25,744 nucleotides of DNA, taken from JAJFVC01 sp039698075. Its GTDB lineage: Bacteria > Planctomycetota > Planctomycetia > Pirellulales > Thermoguttaceae. Where the stretch lies: positions 1 through 25,744 of the forward strand of contig JBDKTJ010000171.1 of the NCBI GenBank assembly GCA_039698075.1, read 5' to 3'. Below the pieces are notes generated by a model. That model saw only the letters and a program-made list of their open reading frames with translations. It did not search any database and was not told where the DNA came from. The translations under genes and the position numbers were made by a program. The first letter of the stretch is position 1; the number at the start of each line of letters is the position of its first letter. Below are positions 6,758 through 16,113 of the stretch, one piece after another.

Positions 6758-7954
6758 ATGTTTCCTCCGCAAGCTAGGCTGGTGCGAATGGTTGCCGCCG
6801 CGACGATCGGCTGCGCGGTGGTGTTGTTGGCGGTCAATTTCATCGGCCAGCGCAACGGGCTAACGCCGTTTGGGCCGCAGTTAGGGGCCGACTACCCGGC
6901 GTTTTACACGGCCGGCCACATCCTTAACACCACGCCACAAAGGCTTTACGACCTTGAGCTTCAAGATCGGCTTTTCCATAAGTTGATTCCCGGCGCGCCG
7001 GCCGATCAATTGCTGTTTTATCCCAGCGCCCCGTTTTTGGCCGTGCTGTTCCGCCCGTTGGCGCTGCTGCCCTATGCGTGGTCGTATTTCGGCTGGCTGG
7101 TGATCGGCGTCGGGCTGGCGTTGGCCGGTTTTCTGTTGCTCAAGCGGTCGACGCCTGAGCTGGCCAGTGATTGGCCGACCGTCGTGCTGGCCGGTTGTTC
7201 GTTTACGCCGCTGTTGGTCGAGGGTTGGATCGGCGGTCAGACCTCGGCGTTGGTGTTGTTTTGCGTCTCGTTGGCGATCTATCTGCAACAACGGGGGCGT
7301 TCGCGTTGGGCCGGCGTGGCGATGGCCGCCTTGGCCTTCAAACCGACGCTGCTTTTGTTGTTCGTGCCGATGTTGTTGGCGACCCGGGCCTGGCGGGTGT
7401 TGCAGGGCATGGCGTTGGGCGGGCTCGTTTTTGCGGGCGTCTCCGTCTGCGCGGTCGGCGGCGAAGGGTGCCGGCGATTTTTGGAGTTTTTGGCCAAGTA
7501 CGCCGAAGTGCGTCAACGGGCGCCCGAGTCGCTGCACCCTTGGAAATACGTGGACCTGCGATCGGCGGCCTATCCGATCTTTTACCATCCGGCCGGTTGG
7601 GCCGTCGCGCTGATGGCCGTGTTGGCGTTGGTCGCCGCCCTGTTGTTATGGCGCACCTGGCGTCGCTCGACCGACTGGCGCGTGGCTTGGGCCACGGCGA
7701 TGGTTTGGACGCCGGTCCTGAGTCCGCATTTTGCGATTTACGACACCGTGCTGCTGATTCCCGCCGCGGTGCTTTTGACGCCGAGCTGCCGCGAGACGCC
7801 GTGGTTTTTCCGGGGCCTGACGATTTTGTATCTGGTCGCGTGGTTTTCGCAACCGATTTCGGCCGCCGTGGGCGTTCAGTGTTTGAGCCTTGCCGTAGCG
7901 TGGTTTGGATGGCAATGCTGCACGGCCGGCGAACTTTCTGCCACGCGATCCTAA
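6758..7954 (+). CDS. GT87 / DUF2029-like polytopic membrane protein
   Basis: About 398 residues from ATG 6758 (403 from ATG 6743; a further ATG at 6788 is also possible). No start has a convincing Shine-Dalgarno; 6758 is preferred because the TTGACA promoter would place the mRNA start after 6743. The protein has about nine to ten hydrophobic helices. Between the first and second is a periplasmic stretch with GADYPAFYTAG and a later YPSAPFLAVLFRPLALLP, the pattern of GT-C-fold glycosyltransferase family 87 (DUF2029), in which an early acidic residue is catalytic. Characterised family members move mannose or arabinose from polyprenyl-phosphate donors; the acceptor here is unknown. It stands alone on the plus strand. 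Its TAA overlaps the TAG of the convergent gene by four bases, so there is no terminator between them. Confidence 0.75.
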   Translation: MFPPQARLVRMVAAATIGCAVVLLAVNFIGQRNGLTPFGPQLGADYPAFYTAGHILNTTPQRLYDLELQDRLFHKLIPGAPADQLLFYPSAPFLAVLFRPLALLPYAWSYFGWLVIGVGLALAGFLLLKRSTPELASDWPTVVLAGCSFTPLLVEGWIGGQTSALVLFCVSLAIYLQQRGRSRWAGVAMAALAFKPTLLLLFVPMLLATRAWRVLQGMALGGLVFAGVSVCAVGGEGCRRFLEFLAKYAEVRQRAPESLHPWKYVDLRSAAYPIFYHPAGWAVALMAVLALVAALLLWRTWRRSTDWRVAWATAMVWTPVLSPHFAIYDTVLLIPAAVLLTPSCRETPWFFRGLTILYLVAWFSQPISAAVGVQCLSLAVAWFGWQCCTAGELSATRS

Positions 7955-9330
7955 TTCGTCGCCTCGCCCGTCGTGTCGGACGGCTTATCCCTGGTCGTTC
8001 GTTCGACTTGGGCTTCGAGCACTTTTTGGCGGCGGATTTTGCGCACCACGATGCGGACGTCGCCGCGTTCGAGGATTTCGCCGCCGTGCACCACGTCAGG
8101 CAAATGGCCGAGAATCCAATCGCTCAGCGTACGGACGCCGCCCTCGGGCGAGTGTTCTTTGGGCGGCGGATCGGACGTCAGGTCGATGCCGGTCAACTCT
8201 TTCAGTCGATCGAGCGGCAGCCCGCCGCCGACTACCCAGGCCCAGCCGGACGGCACCACATGGACCGGCAACCGATCGTATTCGTCTTGAATGTCGCCGA
8301 CCAACTCCTCCAAAATGTCTTCCAACGTGATCAAACCGACGACCAATCCTGCGGCGTCGCGGACCAACGCGATGTGGGCGTGCTCGCGAATCATGCGTTC
8401 CTGGCAGGCCGTCAATTTCAGATTGGCGTCCAAGCTGGGCAGCGGACGCAAGATCGCCTTCAACGAGGCCTCGTGCGGGCTCAACCGCATCAGCGCCACG
8501 AGGTCCTTGAAATTCACATAGCCGCGAATGGACTGCGGATCGCCGGGCTGCTGGGCCACGGGAAATCGCGTGTGCATGTCGAGGTGGGCCGCGACGAGGC
8601 TTTCGCCCAGCGAGGCGTTCACGTTCAACATGCTGATGTTTTCGGCCGGAAGCATGATTTCCTGGACCGTGCGGCTCGAAAACCGCGCGGCGCCGAGAAT
8701 GATGTGCTCCTCGCGCTCGCCGATCAATCGCGACGCCCGGGCGTAGGCGGCGTGTGCGCGGAGCTCTTGCAAGGGGGCGGCCTCGCGCTTGGCCGAGGCA
8801 TCGACCTTCGGACGCCAACGCCGCTCGCTCCAGGCCATCAAGCCCATCACGGCCGTTTCAAACAGCCAAACAATCGGCCAGACGCTGAGACAGAACCATC
8901 GCATGACCGGCGACAATCGGAGACAGACCCATTCCTTGTTGCGCAAGGAAAACACCTTGGGCATCAACTCGCCGAACATGATGGTCAAAAATGTTAGCGG
9001 GACGACGACCACCGCAACGGCCAGCACGGCGGAGGCGACCGGCGAGAGTCCGACGCGGTCGTGCAGAAACGGCTTGATGTCCTCGGCGGCGCCGACGCCT
9101 CCGATGGCCGCGGCCAGGGCTCCGCACAACGTGATCGCCAGTTGCACGCCGGCCAGACTGGCCTCCATGTTCTCTTTCATGTAGAGGGCGGCCTTCGAGC
9201 CTGCGCGTCCTTCGCGCAACAACACCTGCAAGCGAGGAACTGTGACGGCCGCCAGCGCGATCTCGTAGCCGGCGAACACCCCGTTGCAAAGCACCATCGC
9301 CATGATGACGACTAGTTCGACGATATCCAC
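7951..9330 (-). CDS. CNNM/CorC (HlyC)-type CBS-domain membrane protein
   Basis: 459 residues from GTG 9330, which has AAGGAG twelve bases upstream and begins directly with a membrane helix; the frame is open upstream but that extension is basic and not family-like. There are three or four transmembrane segments of the DUF21/CNNM domain (about 1-170, with the small-residue and GELMPKVFSLR signatures). A linker with the CBS-pair entry (IMLPAENISML) leads to two CBS domains (about 215-335, ending VGLITLEDILEELVGDIQDEYD) and a C-terminal CorC/HlyC domain. The family is linked to Mg2+/Co2+ or Na+-coupled divalent cation export. The older haemolysin label is not evidence of haemolysis. It is divergent from secA and convergent with the GT87-like gene. 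Metal specificity cannot be read from the sequence. Confidence 0.9.
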   Translation of the reverse strand: MDIVELVVIMAMVLCNGVFAGYEIALAAVTVPRLQVLLREGRAGSKAALYMKENMEASLAGVQLAITLCGALAAAIGGVGAAEDIKPFLHDRVGLSPVASAVLAVAVVVVPLTFLTIMFGELMPKVFSLRNKEWVCLRLSPVMRWFCLSVWPIVWLFETAVMGLMAWSERRWRPKVDASAKREAAPLQELRAHAAYARASRLIGEREEHIILGAARFSSRTVQEIMLPAENISMLNVNASLGESLVAAHLDMHTRFPVAQQPGDPQSIRGYVNFKDLVALMRLSPHEASLKAILRPLPSLDANLKLTACQERMIREHAHIALVRDAAGLVVGLITLEDILEELVGDIQDEYDRLPVHVVPSGWAWVVGGGLPLDRLKELTGIDLTSDPPPKEHSPEGGVRTLSDWILGHLPDVVHGGEILERGDVRIVVRKIRRQKVLEAQVERTTRDKPSDTTGEATN

Positions 9331-9460
9331 GAAACGGCGGCGCTCCTTCCTTGGACGGTGGACGTGGGTTCGACAGCAATATAATGGCTTTCGACGGTTT
9401 CGTCCATCGGTGCGTTGCGGCAAGGATCGTAAAACGGTGTACCGGAAAAGGTCGTCTTTG

Positions 9461-9469
9461 TGCTATGAT
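9461..9469 (+). promoter_or_regulatory. Extended -10 promoter candidate for the short secA
   Basis: TGCTATGAT fits the extended -10 form TG-N-TATGAT; no recognisable -35 lies 17 bases upstream. Predicted start near 9476 would give a leader of about 58 nt before ATG 9534 and would exclude the earlier in-frame ATGs at 9465 and 9468. Confidence 0.4.
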
Positions 9470-9533
9470 GGAAAGGTGTTTTTTTGGGGCTGTTTTTTCA
9501 CATTCACCCCCCGGCTGGCGGTTTTCAGCGGTC

Positions 9534-11489
9534 ATGAATGAGTTTTTCCGCGATGTGGCGTCGCATTTCACGGTGGTCACCAACGCGATGGACCGTTGGC
9601 GGCTTTCGCGTTGGACTGCGTTGCTGCCGAAGATTGCAGCCTTTGAATCCGAGTTGCAGGGGCTTGGAGACCAGCCGCTTCGGAAGCGGAGTCTTTCGTT
9701 GCGGTATCGGGCCAAAAGCGGCGAACCGCTGGCTCGATTGCTGCCCGAGGGCTACGCGCTGGTGCGCGAGGCCGGGCGACGCGCGTTGAATATGCGGCAT
9801 TTCGATGTGCAGATGTTGGGCGGCATCGCGATTTTCCATCGCTCGATCGTCGAGATGCAGACGGGCGAGGGCAAGACGTTGACGGCCACGCTGCCGCTCT
9901 ATTTGCACGCGTTGCTGGGCAAGGGCTGCCATTTGGCGACCGTGAACGACTATCTGGCCCGGCGCGACGCCGATTGGATGCGGCCGATCTATCAAGCGCT
10001 GGGCTTGACCGTCGGCGTCATCGAAACCAGCATGTCGCAGCCGCAGCGGCGAGAGGCCTACGCCTGCGACATCACGTATGGAACGGCCAAGGAGTTCGGG
10101 TTCGATTTCCTCCGCGATCGGTTGTTGTTGCGACGCATCCGCGAGGGCCAGAAGGATTTGTTGGGCGGCATGTTGGGCCAGGGATCTTCGTCGAACGACG
10201 AACAACCGGTGCAGCGAGAGCCGTATTTCGCGCTGGTCGACGAGGCCGACAGCATTTTGATCGACGAGGCCCGGACGCCGCTGATCATCAGCGCGCTGCC
10301 TACCGAAGAACAAAAGCTCGAAGTGGAATGTTATCGGTGGAGCGCGTCGATCGCCGGCCAATTCGTCGAGGACGAGGATTACGAGTACGACCACGACAAG
10401 AAAACAGCCGAGTTGACGCGCGAGGGTCGCCAAAAAGTCCGCCTGTTGCCCAAACCGTCCGCGATGGACACGGTCGGCATGGTCAACATTTACCAATACA
10501 TCGAACGAGCGATCATGGTCGAGCGAGAGTATCATCTCGACCAGCAATACGTGGTCCGCGACGGCGAGATCGTCATCGTCGACGAGTTCACCGGCCGGTT
10601 GTCCGAGGGCCGCAAGTGGCGCGACGGCATCCATCAGGCGGTCGAGGCCAAACAGGGCGTCGAAGTGACCGTGGCCACGGGCCAGGCGGCTCGGATCACC
10701 GTGCAGGATTTCTTTCTCCGCTACGAACATCTGGCCGGCATGACGGGCACCGCGATGGGCTCGTCCGGCGAGCTGCGGCGGATCTATCGTTGCCGCGTGT
10801 TGCCGATTCCGACCAACCGGCCGGCCATTCGCCAGCGGCTGCCCGACGTCGTGTTCGGCTCGGCCGAGGCAAAATGGAACGCCGTGGTCGAGGAAATCCG
10901 CCAATTGCACGCCGAAGGACGGCCCGTGCTGATCGGCACCCGCTCGATCGACAAGTCCGAGCGATTGTCCGAGTTGCTCAAGTCGGTGGGCATCGAGCAT
11001 CAGGTGCTCAACGCCAACCACATCGAAACGGAGGCCGACATCGTGGCCCAGGCCGGCCGGCGCGGACGCGTGACCGTTTCGACCAACATGGCCGGCCGCG
11101 GGACGGACATCAAGCTGGGCGACGGCGTGTTGGAGCTTGGCGGGCTGCATGTGATTTGCACCGAGATGCACGACTCGAGCCGCATCGACCGGCAACTGAT
11201 CGGCCGCTGCGGACGGCAAGGCGATCCGGGCACGTTCCGCCAGTATCTCGCATTGGACGACGATTTGCTGCTGGCGGGGCTCGGTCCCAAAAAATCGAAA
11301 AAGCTCGAATCGCTGGGCGGTCAGATCGACGGCTCGTTCGATGCGCTCAACCGATGGTTTCTGAAGGCGCAGCGAAAGGTCGAACGCCGGCATTTCCGCC
11401 AACGCAAGACGCTGATGTACTTTGAGCGCGAACGCAAGAAAGCCCAGCGACAAATGGGGCAAGACCCCTATCTCGACACGCCCGGATAA
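9534..11489 (+). CDS. Short SecA-type preprotein translocase ATPase (C-terminally reduced)
   Basis: 651 residues from ATG 9534, against about 900 or more for canonical SecA. The DEAD motor is intact: MQTGEGKT Walker A (108-115), VNDYLARRDADWM (137-149), DEAD (236-239) followed by LIDEARTPLIIS, EFTGR at 351-355, GMTGTA (402-407), TNMAGRGTDIKL (517-528) and GRCGRQGDPG (557-566). A preprotein cross-linking domain is embedded at about 250-370. The protein stops shortly after the start of the helical scaffold (QRKVERRHFRQRK). It therefore lacks the helical wing, the two-helix finger and the CxCxSGK zinc tail. It is likely an accessory SecA, with canonical secA elsewhere in the genome (inference). 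Its stop abuts the stop of the convergent oxidoreductase gene. Confidence 0.92.
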   Translation: MNEFFRDVASHFTVVTNAMDRWRLSRWTALLPKIAAFESELQGLGDQPLRKRSLSLRYRAKSGEPLARLLPEGYALVREAGRRALNMRHFDVQMLGGIAIFHRSIVEMQTGEGKTLTATLPLYLHALLGKGCHLATVNDYLARRDADWMRPIYQALGLTVGVIETSMSQPQRREAYACDITYGTAKEFGFDFLRDRLLLRRIREGQKDLLGGMLGQGSSSNDEQPVQREPYFALVDEADSILIDEARTPLIISALPTEEQKLEVECYRWSASIAGQFVEDEDYEYDHDKKTAELTREGRQKVRLLPKPSAMDTVGMVNIYQYIERAIMVEREYHLDQQYVVRDGEIVIVDEFTGRLSEGRKWRDGIHQAVEAKQGVEVTVATGQAARITVQDFFLRYEHLAGMTGTAMGSSGELRRIYRCRVLPIPTNRPAIRQRLPDVVFGSAEAKWNAVVEEIRQLHAEGRPVLIGTRSIDKSERLSELLKSVGIEHQVLNANHIETEADIVAQAGRRGRVTVSTNMAGRGTDIKLGDGVLELGGLHVICTEMHDSSRIDRQLIGRCGRQGDPGTFRQYLALDDDLLLAGLGPKKSKKLESLGGQIDGSFDALNRWFLKAQRKVERRHFRQRKTLMYFERERKKAQRQMGQDPYLDTPG

Positions 11490-12968
11490 TCAAACCTGGC
11501 CGGCCTTGGGCACGACGAACGGGGCTCGACCGCCGCCGTCGCGGGCCAGCATCGCATTGGCGGCGGCGTTGCCGACGATCGTTTCGTTTCTCGCGTCGAC
11601 CTGAAGCACCGGGCCCAGCGTGAGCGGCGTCTTTTCGACGTCCACGTGGTTAGCCTTCAAATGAGCGAGCGTCCGATCGAGGCAATCAGCTGCGTCTTCC
11701 CGGGTTTTCAGGGCCGCCAGCGCGGTCCGAATTTCGCCGGGCGAGGCTTTTTGGCCGAGATAATACGACATGCTGGCCAGGTGACAGTGCGCAGACGACA
11801 AGTGTCCTTCGAGCACGTCGGCCCGGAGCAGTTTCGGATCGCGGGCCTTGACCGCGTCGACGAAATTGCCGAAATGATCGCCACCGCCGTCGAGCTTTCG
11901 GACGCATCGGCCGGAGGGGTCGAACACGGCGCCGGCGGTGTAGCTGGTCATCACCAGATAGCCTTCGCTGCCATAAAAGATCACGCCGATCTGCGCGCCG
12001 CGAAGCGGGTCGGCGGCCAATCCGCGAACTTCAAACGCCAGGGTCTTGCCGCCGAAATCGAGCAAGGCGACTTCCGTGTTGGCCACGTCGCCGGCATCTT
12101 CGTAACCGAGCCGCCCGCCGAACGTGATCACACGGTCTGCCAATCGATCGAGCCCGAGTCCCCAGCGGAGGATGTCCATCTGGTGCGGCGACTGATTGCC
12201 CATGTCGCCGTTGCCCCACTCGCGTTGCCAGTGCCAGTCGTAGTGGAATTTGGATCGGGTTAGCGGCAATTTGCGAGCCGGGCCGCACCACAGGTCGTAG
12301 TCCACTTCCGGCGGCGCTTGAAAACTACCCTTCGGACCGATCGACTTGCGGCGTTTGTAGCAGAGGCCGCGAGCCAAATTCACTTCGCCGAGCTTGCCGG
12401 CCTTGAGGTATTCGATGGCGTCGATCGTGCCTTGCATCGAACGACATTGGGTGCCGGCTTGGCAGATGCGGTTGTATTTGCGGGCGGCCTCGACGATGCG
12501 GCGGCCTTCGCTCACGTTGTAACTGATCGGTTTCTCGACGTACACGTCTTTGCCGGCCTGCATGGACCAGATCGCCGCCAGGGCATGCCAGTGGTTCGGC
12601 GTGGCGATGGAAACCATGTGGACGGATCGGTCGTCGAGCATGTGCCGCAGATCGCGGACGAACTTCGGCTTGCGACGCTGCCGTCGGCCGATCGACTCAA
12701 CGCAGGCTTGGCCGACCCGTTCGTCCACGTCAACGACGTAGGCGATTTCGGTGTTCGGGTTTCTAAGAAAAGCGTCGACATGTTGAAGACCCCGCGTGCG
12801 AGCGCCGACGATCGCCAATTGCAGCAGATCGCCCGCCCGTTTCTCCCGTTGAGGCATGATCGGCTCGTCCGGTGCGCCGGCCAGCAAGTTGCCACTCGGA
12901 ATCGCGGCCAGCACTGCAGCGGCCAGCGCGGAATCGCCAAGAAACTGTCTTCTCGTCAAACCTGCCAT
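11490..12968 (-). CDS. Tat-exported Gfo/Idh/MocA family oxidoreductase
   Basis: 492 residues. The N-terminus is a twin-arginine signal: TRRQFLG at 5-11, then an Ala-rich hydrophobic stretch to about residue 32. The mature enzyme has a Rossmann domain (LQLAIVGARTRG at about 49-60, a variant of the usual glycine-rich motif), the IATPNHWHALAAIWSMQAG helix region, and the catalytic-loop EKP motif at 145-147. A large alpha/beta C-terminal domain follows, with HYDWHWQREWGNGDMGNQSPHQMD at the predicted active site. The family uses tightly bound NAD(P) to oxidise or reduce sugars and related alcohols; Tat export lets it fold with cofactor before crossing the membrane. An AGGA lies about ten bases before the ATG. 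It is divergent from the rhamnosidase gene, which suggests but does not prove a shared role in carbohydrate use. Confidence 0.93.
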   Translation of the reverse strand: MAGLTRRQFLGDSALAAAVLAAIPSGNLLAGAPDEPIMPQREKRAGDLLQLAIVGARTRGLQHVDAFLRNPNTEIAYVVDVDERVGQACVESIGRRQRRKPKFVRDLRHMLDDRSVHMVSIATPNHWHALAAIWSMQAGKDVYVEKPISYNVSEGRRIVEAARKYNRICQAGTQCRSMQGTIDAIEYLKAGKLGEVNLARGLCYKRRKSIGPKGSFQAPPEVDYDLWCGPARKLPLTRSKFHYDWHWQREWGNGDMGNQSPHQMDILRWGLGLDRLADRVITFGGRLGYEDAGDVANTEVALLDFGGKTLAFEVRGLAADPLRGAQIGVIFYGSEGYLVMTSYTAGAVFDPSGRCVRKLDGGGDHFGNFVDAVKARDPKLLRADVLEGHLSSAHCHLASMSYYLGQKASPGEIRTALAALKTREDAADCLDRTLAHLKANHVDVEKTPLTLGPVLQVDARNETIVGNAAANAMLARDGGGRAPFVVPKAGQV

Positions 12969-13272
12969 CGGATGGGTTCCTGCGAGGGTGAATCGAAAAC
13001 GGCCGGCGCGCGGAGGGATGCCATTATCTTATGGAAAAATATCGCCATTGCCAACCCGGCAACTGTTTTTCTGCCCGCCTTGTTCCAGGAGAAGTTCTGG
13101 GGTATGGTACACCGTTGTCGACAATTTCAAGCGTTGGAACATGCGGCGGGACCGGCCCGCGGAAGATCGGAGTTTTTTTGTGGGAGAGCCCTGGCGAAAT
13201 CGCCGTGAGAGGACACCAATAAGGGGTGATTGACCGTCTGGACCGCACGTCGTCGCCCAGGATCGCACGACT
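12969..13272. other. Divergent intergenic region between the oxidoreductase and rhamnosidase genes
   Basis: A 304-bp gap that must hold both promoters. I see a perfect 10-bp palindrome TTGTCGACAA at 13115-13124, roughly central, which could be an operator half-site pair or chance. An AGGA near 13257-13260 is a fair ribosome-binding site for the rhamnosidase. No convincing -35/-10 pair and no RNA gene were recognised. Confidence 0.4.
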
Positions 13273-16113
13273 ATGATTACGACAAAATCGCTCGTGACCA
13301 CGATCTCGACGTTGGTCCTCGCGTCGGTGTGCGTCTCGGTTCTTGGAGCATCGGCGCCCGACGGACGCTTGGAGCCGACGCGGTTGCAGTGCGAGTATCT
13401 GGTCGACCCGTTGGGCATCGACGTCGCGACGCCGCGGCTCAGTTGGGCATTGACGATTTCCGAGGCGGCGACCCATCGCGGGCAGCGTCAAACCGCCTAT
13501 CAAGTGTTGGTCGCGTCCAGTCGTTCGCGGCTCGCCGAAAACGCGGGCGATCTTTGGGACAGCGGTCGCGTGAAGTCCGACGCCACGTTCGGCGTGGAAT
13601 ATGCCGGCAAACCGCTGGCCAGTCGATGCCGATGCTATTGGAAGGTGCGCGTGTGGGATCGCGATGGCAAGGCGTCGGCGTGGAGTCCCGAGGCCTTTTG
13701 GGAAACCGCCTTGTTGGATCCTTCCGATTGGGAGGCCCGCTGGATCAACGACGGCCGCGCCACGCCCGATCAGGTCGGCGACTTCTTTCGCGACGATCCG
13801 GCCCCGTTGTTTCGCAAGGAGTTTCCGATCGACAAGCCGGTCCGCTCGGCCCGACTGTACGTGACCGGATTGGGCTACTACGCCGCACGCCTCAACGGCG
13901 CCGACGTGGGCGATCGTCTGCTCGATCCCGGTTGGACCGACTACGAAAAGCGCGTGTTTTACAGCACCTACGACGTCACGTCGCGAATCGTGCAGGGGCG
14001 GAACTGCCTGGGGCTTGTGGCCGGCAACGGATGGTACAATCCGCTTCCGATGAAGATGTTTGGGCGGTTCAATCTTCGCAACTATCTCACCGTGGGTCGT
14101 CCGCGGGTGCTGGCCCAGTTGGAAATCGAATTGGCCGACGGCACGCGGCAGATCATCGCCACGGACGATACGTGGAAAACCGCGCCGGGCCCGATCTTGC
14201 GGAACAACATCTATTTGGGCGAGGTGTACGACGCCCGGCGTGAATTGCCCGGCTGGGATCGGCCGGGGTTGAAGGACGCGGCGTGGACGCCGGCCAAGTT
14301 CGCATTGGAATCGGTCGGCCTGTTGCAGGCCCAACCGCAGCCGCCGATCGTGGCGACGGGCAAGCTGAAGCCGGTCCGGCGGACGGAGCCGTCGCCCGGC
14401 GTGTTCGTGTTTGACATGGGCCAGAATTTCGCCGGATTGGCCCGCTTGCGCGTGCGAGGACCGGCCGGCGCGGTCGTCACGCTTCGGTTCGGCGAACTGC
14501 TGAACGCCGACGGAACGGTCAACGTCATGACCGGCGTTTGCGGTCAGATCAAACACGGGAAGGAAAACATCGACGGCGAGCCGCCTCGGCTGGCCTGTCA
14601 AAGCGACACGTACATTTTGTCGGGCCAAGGCGACGAGAGCTACCTGCCGCGATTCACCTGGCACGGATTTCGTTACGTCCAGGTGAACGGATATCCCGGC
14701 ACGCCGCCGTTGGACGCGATCGAGGGGCTGCGGCTTTCGGCCGACGTCGGCAAGGCGGGCCAGTTTTCGTGCTCGAACCAGCGGTTCAACAACATCGAGA
14801 AGATGGTGCATTGGACCTTCTTGAGCAATCTGTTCAGCGTGCAGTCGGACTGCCCCGCCCGAGAACGATTCGGCTATGGCGGCGATCCGACGCCGACCTG
14901 CGAGGCGTTTTTGTTCTTGTTCGACATGGCCCCGTTTTATGAAAAAGTCGTGCGCGATTTCGGTGACGCCGCGCGATCCAACGGCGGAATCACCGAGACC
15001 GCTCCGTTCGTGGGCATCGCCAGCGAGGGGCTCGGCGGGCAATCGGGCCCGATCGGCTGGCAGACCACCTATCCGCTGTTGTTGGAAAAACTCTATCAGT
15101 ATTGCGGCGACGTGCGGATCGTGCGCGAACAGTATCCGACCGTTCGGCGTCAGGTCGAATTTTTGCGTAGTCAGGCGAAAGATTTCATCATCGACCGCTG
15201 TTTGGGCGACCACGAAAGCCTCGACCCCAAGGCGATTCCACTCACGGCGACGGCGTTCTTTTATCAGGACGCGGCGATCGCCGCCCGGCTGGCCAAAATC
15301 GCCGGCAAGCGGGACGACGCCGCGGAGTATCGCCGGCTGGCCGAGCAAATCCGCCAGGCGTTCATCGCGAAGTTTTTCGATGCACAGACCGGGCGGTTCG
15401 ACCTCGGCACGCAAGCCTGCCAGGCGTTCGCACTGCATTTCGATCTGCTGCCGCCGGAGCAGCGTCAGGCGGTGGTCGACGTCCTTTTGGACGAGGTGCG
15501 GCGTCACGAGGGCCATTTGGCCACGGGAATTTTCGGAACCCGGTATTTGATGGAAACGCTGAGCCGGTCGGGCCACGCACAGACGGCGTTCGAGATCGCC
15601 CAGCAAGACACGTTTCCCGGCTGGGGCTACATGCTCGCTCGCGGCGCGACGACCCTTTGGGAGCATTGGCAGTACGACGACAACGTGTATTCCCACAATC
15701 ACCCGATGTTCGGCAGCGTCAGCACGTGGTTTTTTGAGGACCTCGGCGGCATCCGGGCCGATCCGAACGCTTTCGGATTCGATCGAATCACAATCCAGCC
15801 GCAAGTGGTCGGCGACCTGACCGAGGCCAAAGTTCGCTACGAGAGCATCCGCGGCGCCGTGGCCTGCGATTGGCAGATTCAGGATCGCCGGCTTCGGATG
15901 AACGTGACCGTTCCGCCGGGCGTTACGGCGACGGTGTTTGTGCCCACGACCGATCCGTCGTCGGTCGTCGAGAGCGGGCGTCCGGCCTCGCAATCGCCGG
16001 GCGTCGAAGGGTTGGCCGCCCCGGAAGGCGCCGTGTATCGCGTGTCCGGCGGACGGTATCGCTTCGAGTCCGAGTGGTCGCCGCCGGCGTCTTCCGTGGA
16101 ATCGTCGCCATGA
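13273..16113 (+). CDS. Secreted alpha-L-rhamnosidase, glycoside hydrolase family 78
   Basis: 946 residues with an N-terminal signal peptide (about 1-27, hydrophobic core then ASVCVSVLGASA). Domain order follows GH78: an N-terminal beta domain starting LQCEYLVDPLGIDVATPRLSWAL, an FN3-like/Bac_rhamnosid_N part (about 160-330), a concanavalin-like domain (FDMGQNFAGLARLRV near 380), an (alpha/alpha)6 catalytic barrel, and a C-terminal beta domain. The conserved barrel entry DCPARERFGYGGD is at 526-538; Glu531 is the likely general acid, with Tyr in place of the more usual Trp in that loop. LWEHW near 795-799 carries the likely general base Glu797. The enzyme releases terminal L-rhamnose from plant or algal glycans and glycosides with inversion. 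The export route is Sec. It overlaps the next gene by four bases. Confidence 0.93.
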   Translation: MITTKSLVTTISTLVLASVCVSVLGASAPDGRLEPTRLQCEYLVDPLGIDVATPRLSWALTISEAATHRGQRQTAYQVLVASSRSRLAENAGDLWDSGRVKSDATFGVEYAGKPLASRCRCYWKVRVWDRDGKASAWSPEAFWETALLDPSDWEARWINDGRATPDQVGDFFRDDPAPLFRKEFPIDKPVRSARLYVTGLGYYAARLNGADVGDRLLDPGWTDYEKRVFYSTYDVTSRIVQGRNCLGLVAGNGWYNPLPMKMFGRFNLRNYLTVGRPRVLAQLEIELADGTRQIIATDDTWKTAPGPILRNNIYLGEVYDARRELPGWDRPGLKDAAWTPAKFALESVGLLQAQPQPPIVATGKLKPVRRTEPSPGVFVFDMGQNFAGLARLRVRGPAGAVVTLRFGELLNADGTVNVMTGVCGQIKHGKENIDGEPPRLACQSDTYILSGQGDESYLPRFTWHGFRYVQVNGYPGTPPLDAIEGLRLSADVGKAGQFSCSNQRFNNIEKMVHWTFLSNLFSVQSDCPARERFGYGGDPTPTCEAFLFLFDMAPFYEKVVRDFGDAARSNGGITETAPFVGIASEGLGGQSGPIGWQTTYPLLLEKLYQYCGDVRIVREQYPTVRRQVEFLRSQAKDFIIDRCLGDHESLDPKAIPLTATAFFYQDAAIAARLAKIAGKRDDAAEYRRLAEQIRQAFIAKFFDAQTGRFDLGTQACQAFALHFDLLPPEQRQAVVDVLLDEVRRHEGHLATGIFGTRYLMETLSRSGHAQTAFEIAQQDTFPGWGYMLARGATTLWEHWQYDDNVYSHNHPMFGSVSTWFFEDLGGIRADPNAFGFDRITIQPQVVGDLTEAKVRYESIRGAVACDWQIQDRRLRMNVTVPPGVTATVFVPTTDPSSVVESGRPASQSPGVEGLAAPEGAVYRVSGGRYRFESEWSPPASSVESSP

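Noticed and set aside
9351..9533. N-terminal extension of the short SecA, including ATGs at 9465 and 9468
   Set aside because: The extension is not SecA-like and would precede or overlap the extended -10 promoter. ATG 9534 gives a normal SecA-type first helix.
13024..15993. A very long open frame on the minus strand, antisense to the rhamnosidase gene (about 989 codons)
   Set aside because: The plus-strand GH78 protein is complete with signal peptide and catalytic motifs. The antisense frame has Arg/Gln/His-rich composition and no recognisable domain, as expected from GC-rich codon bias.
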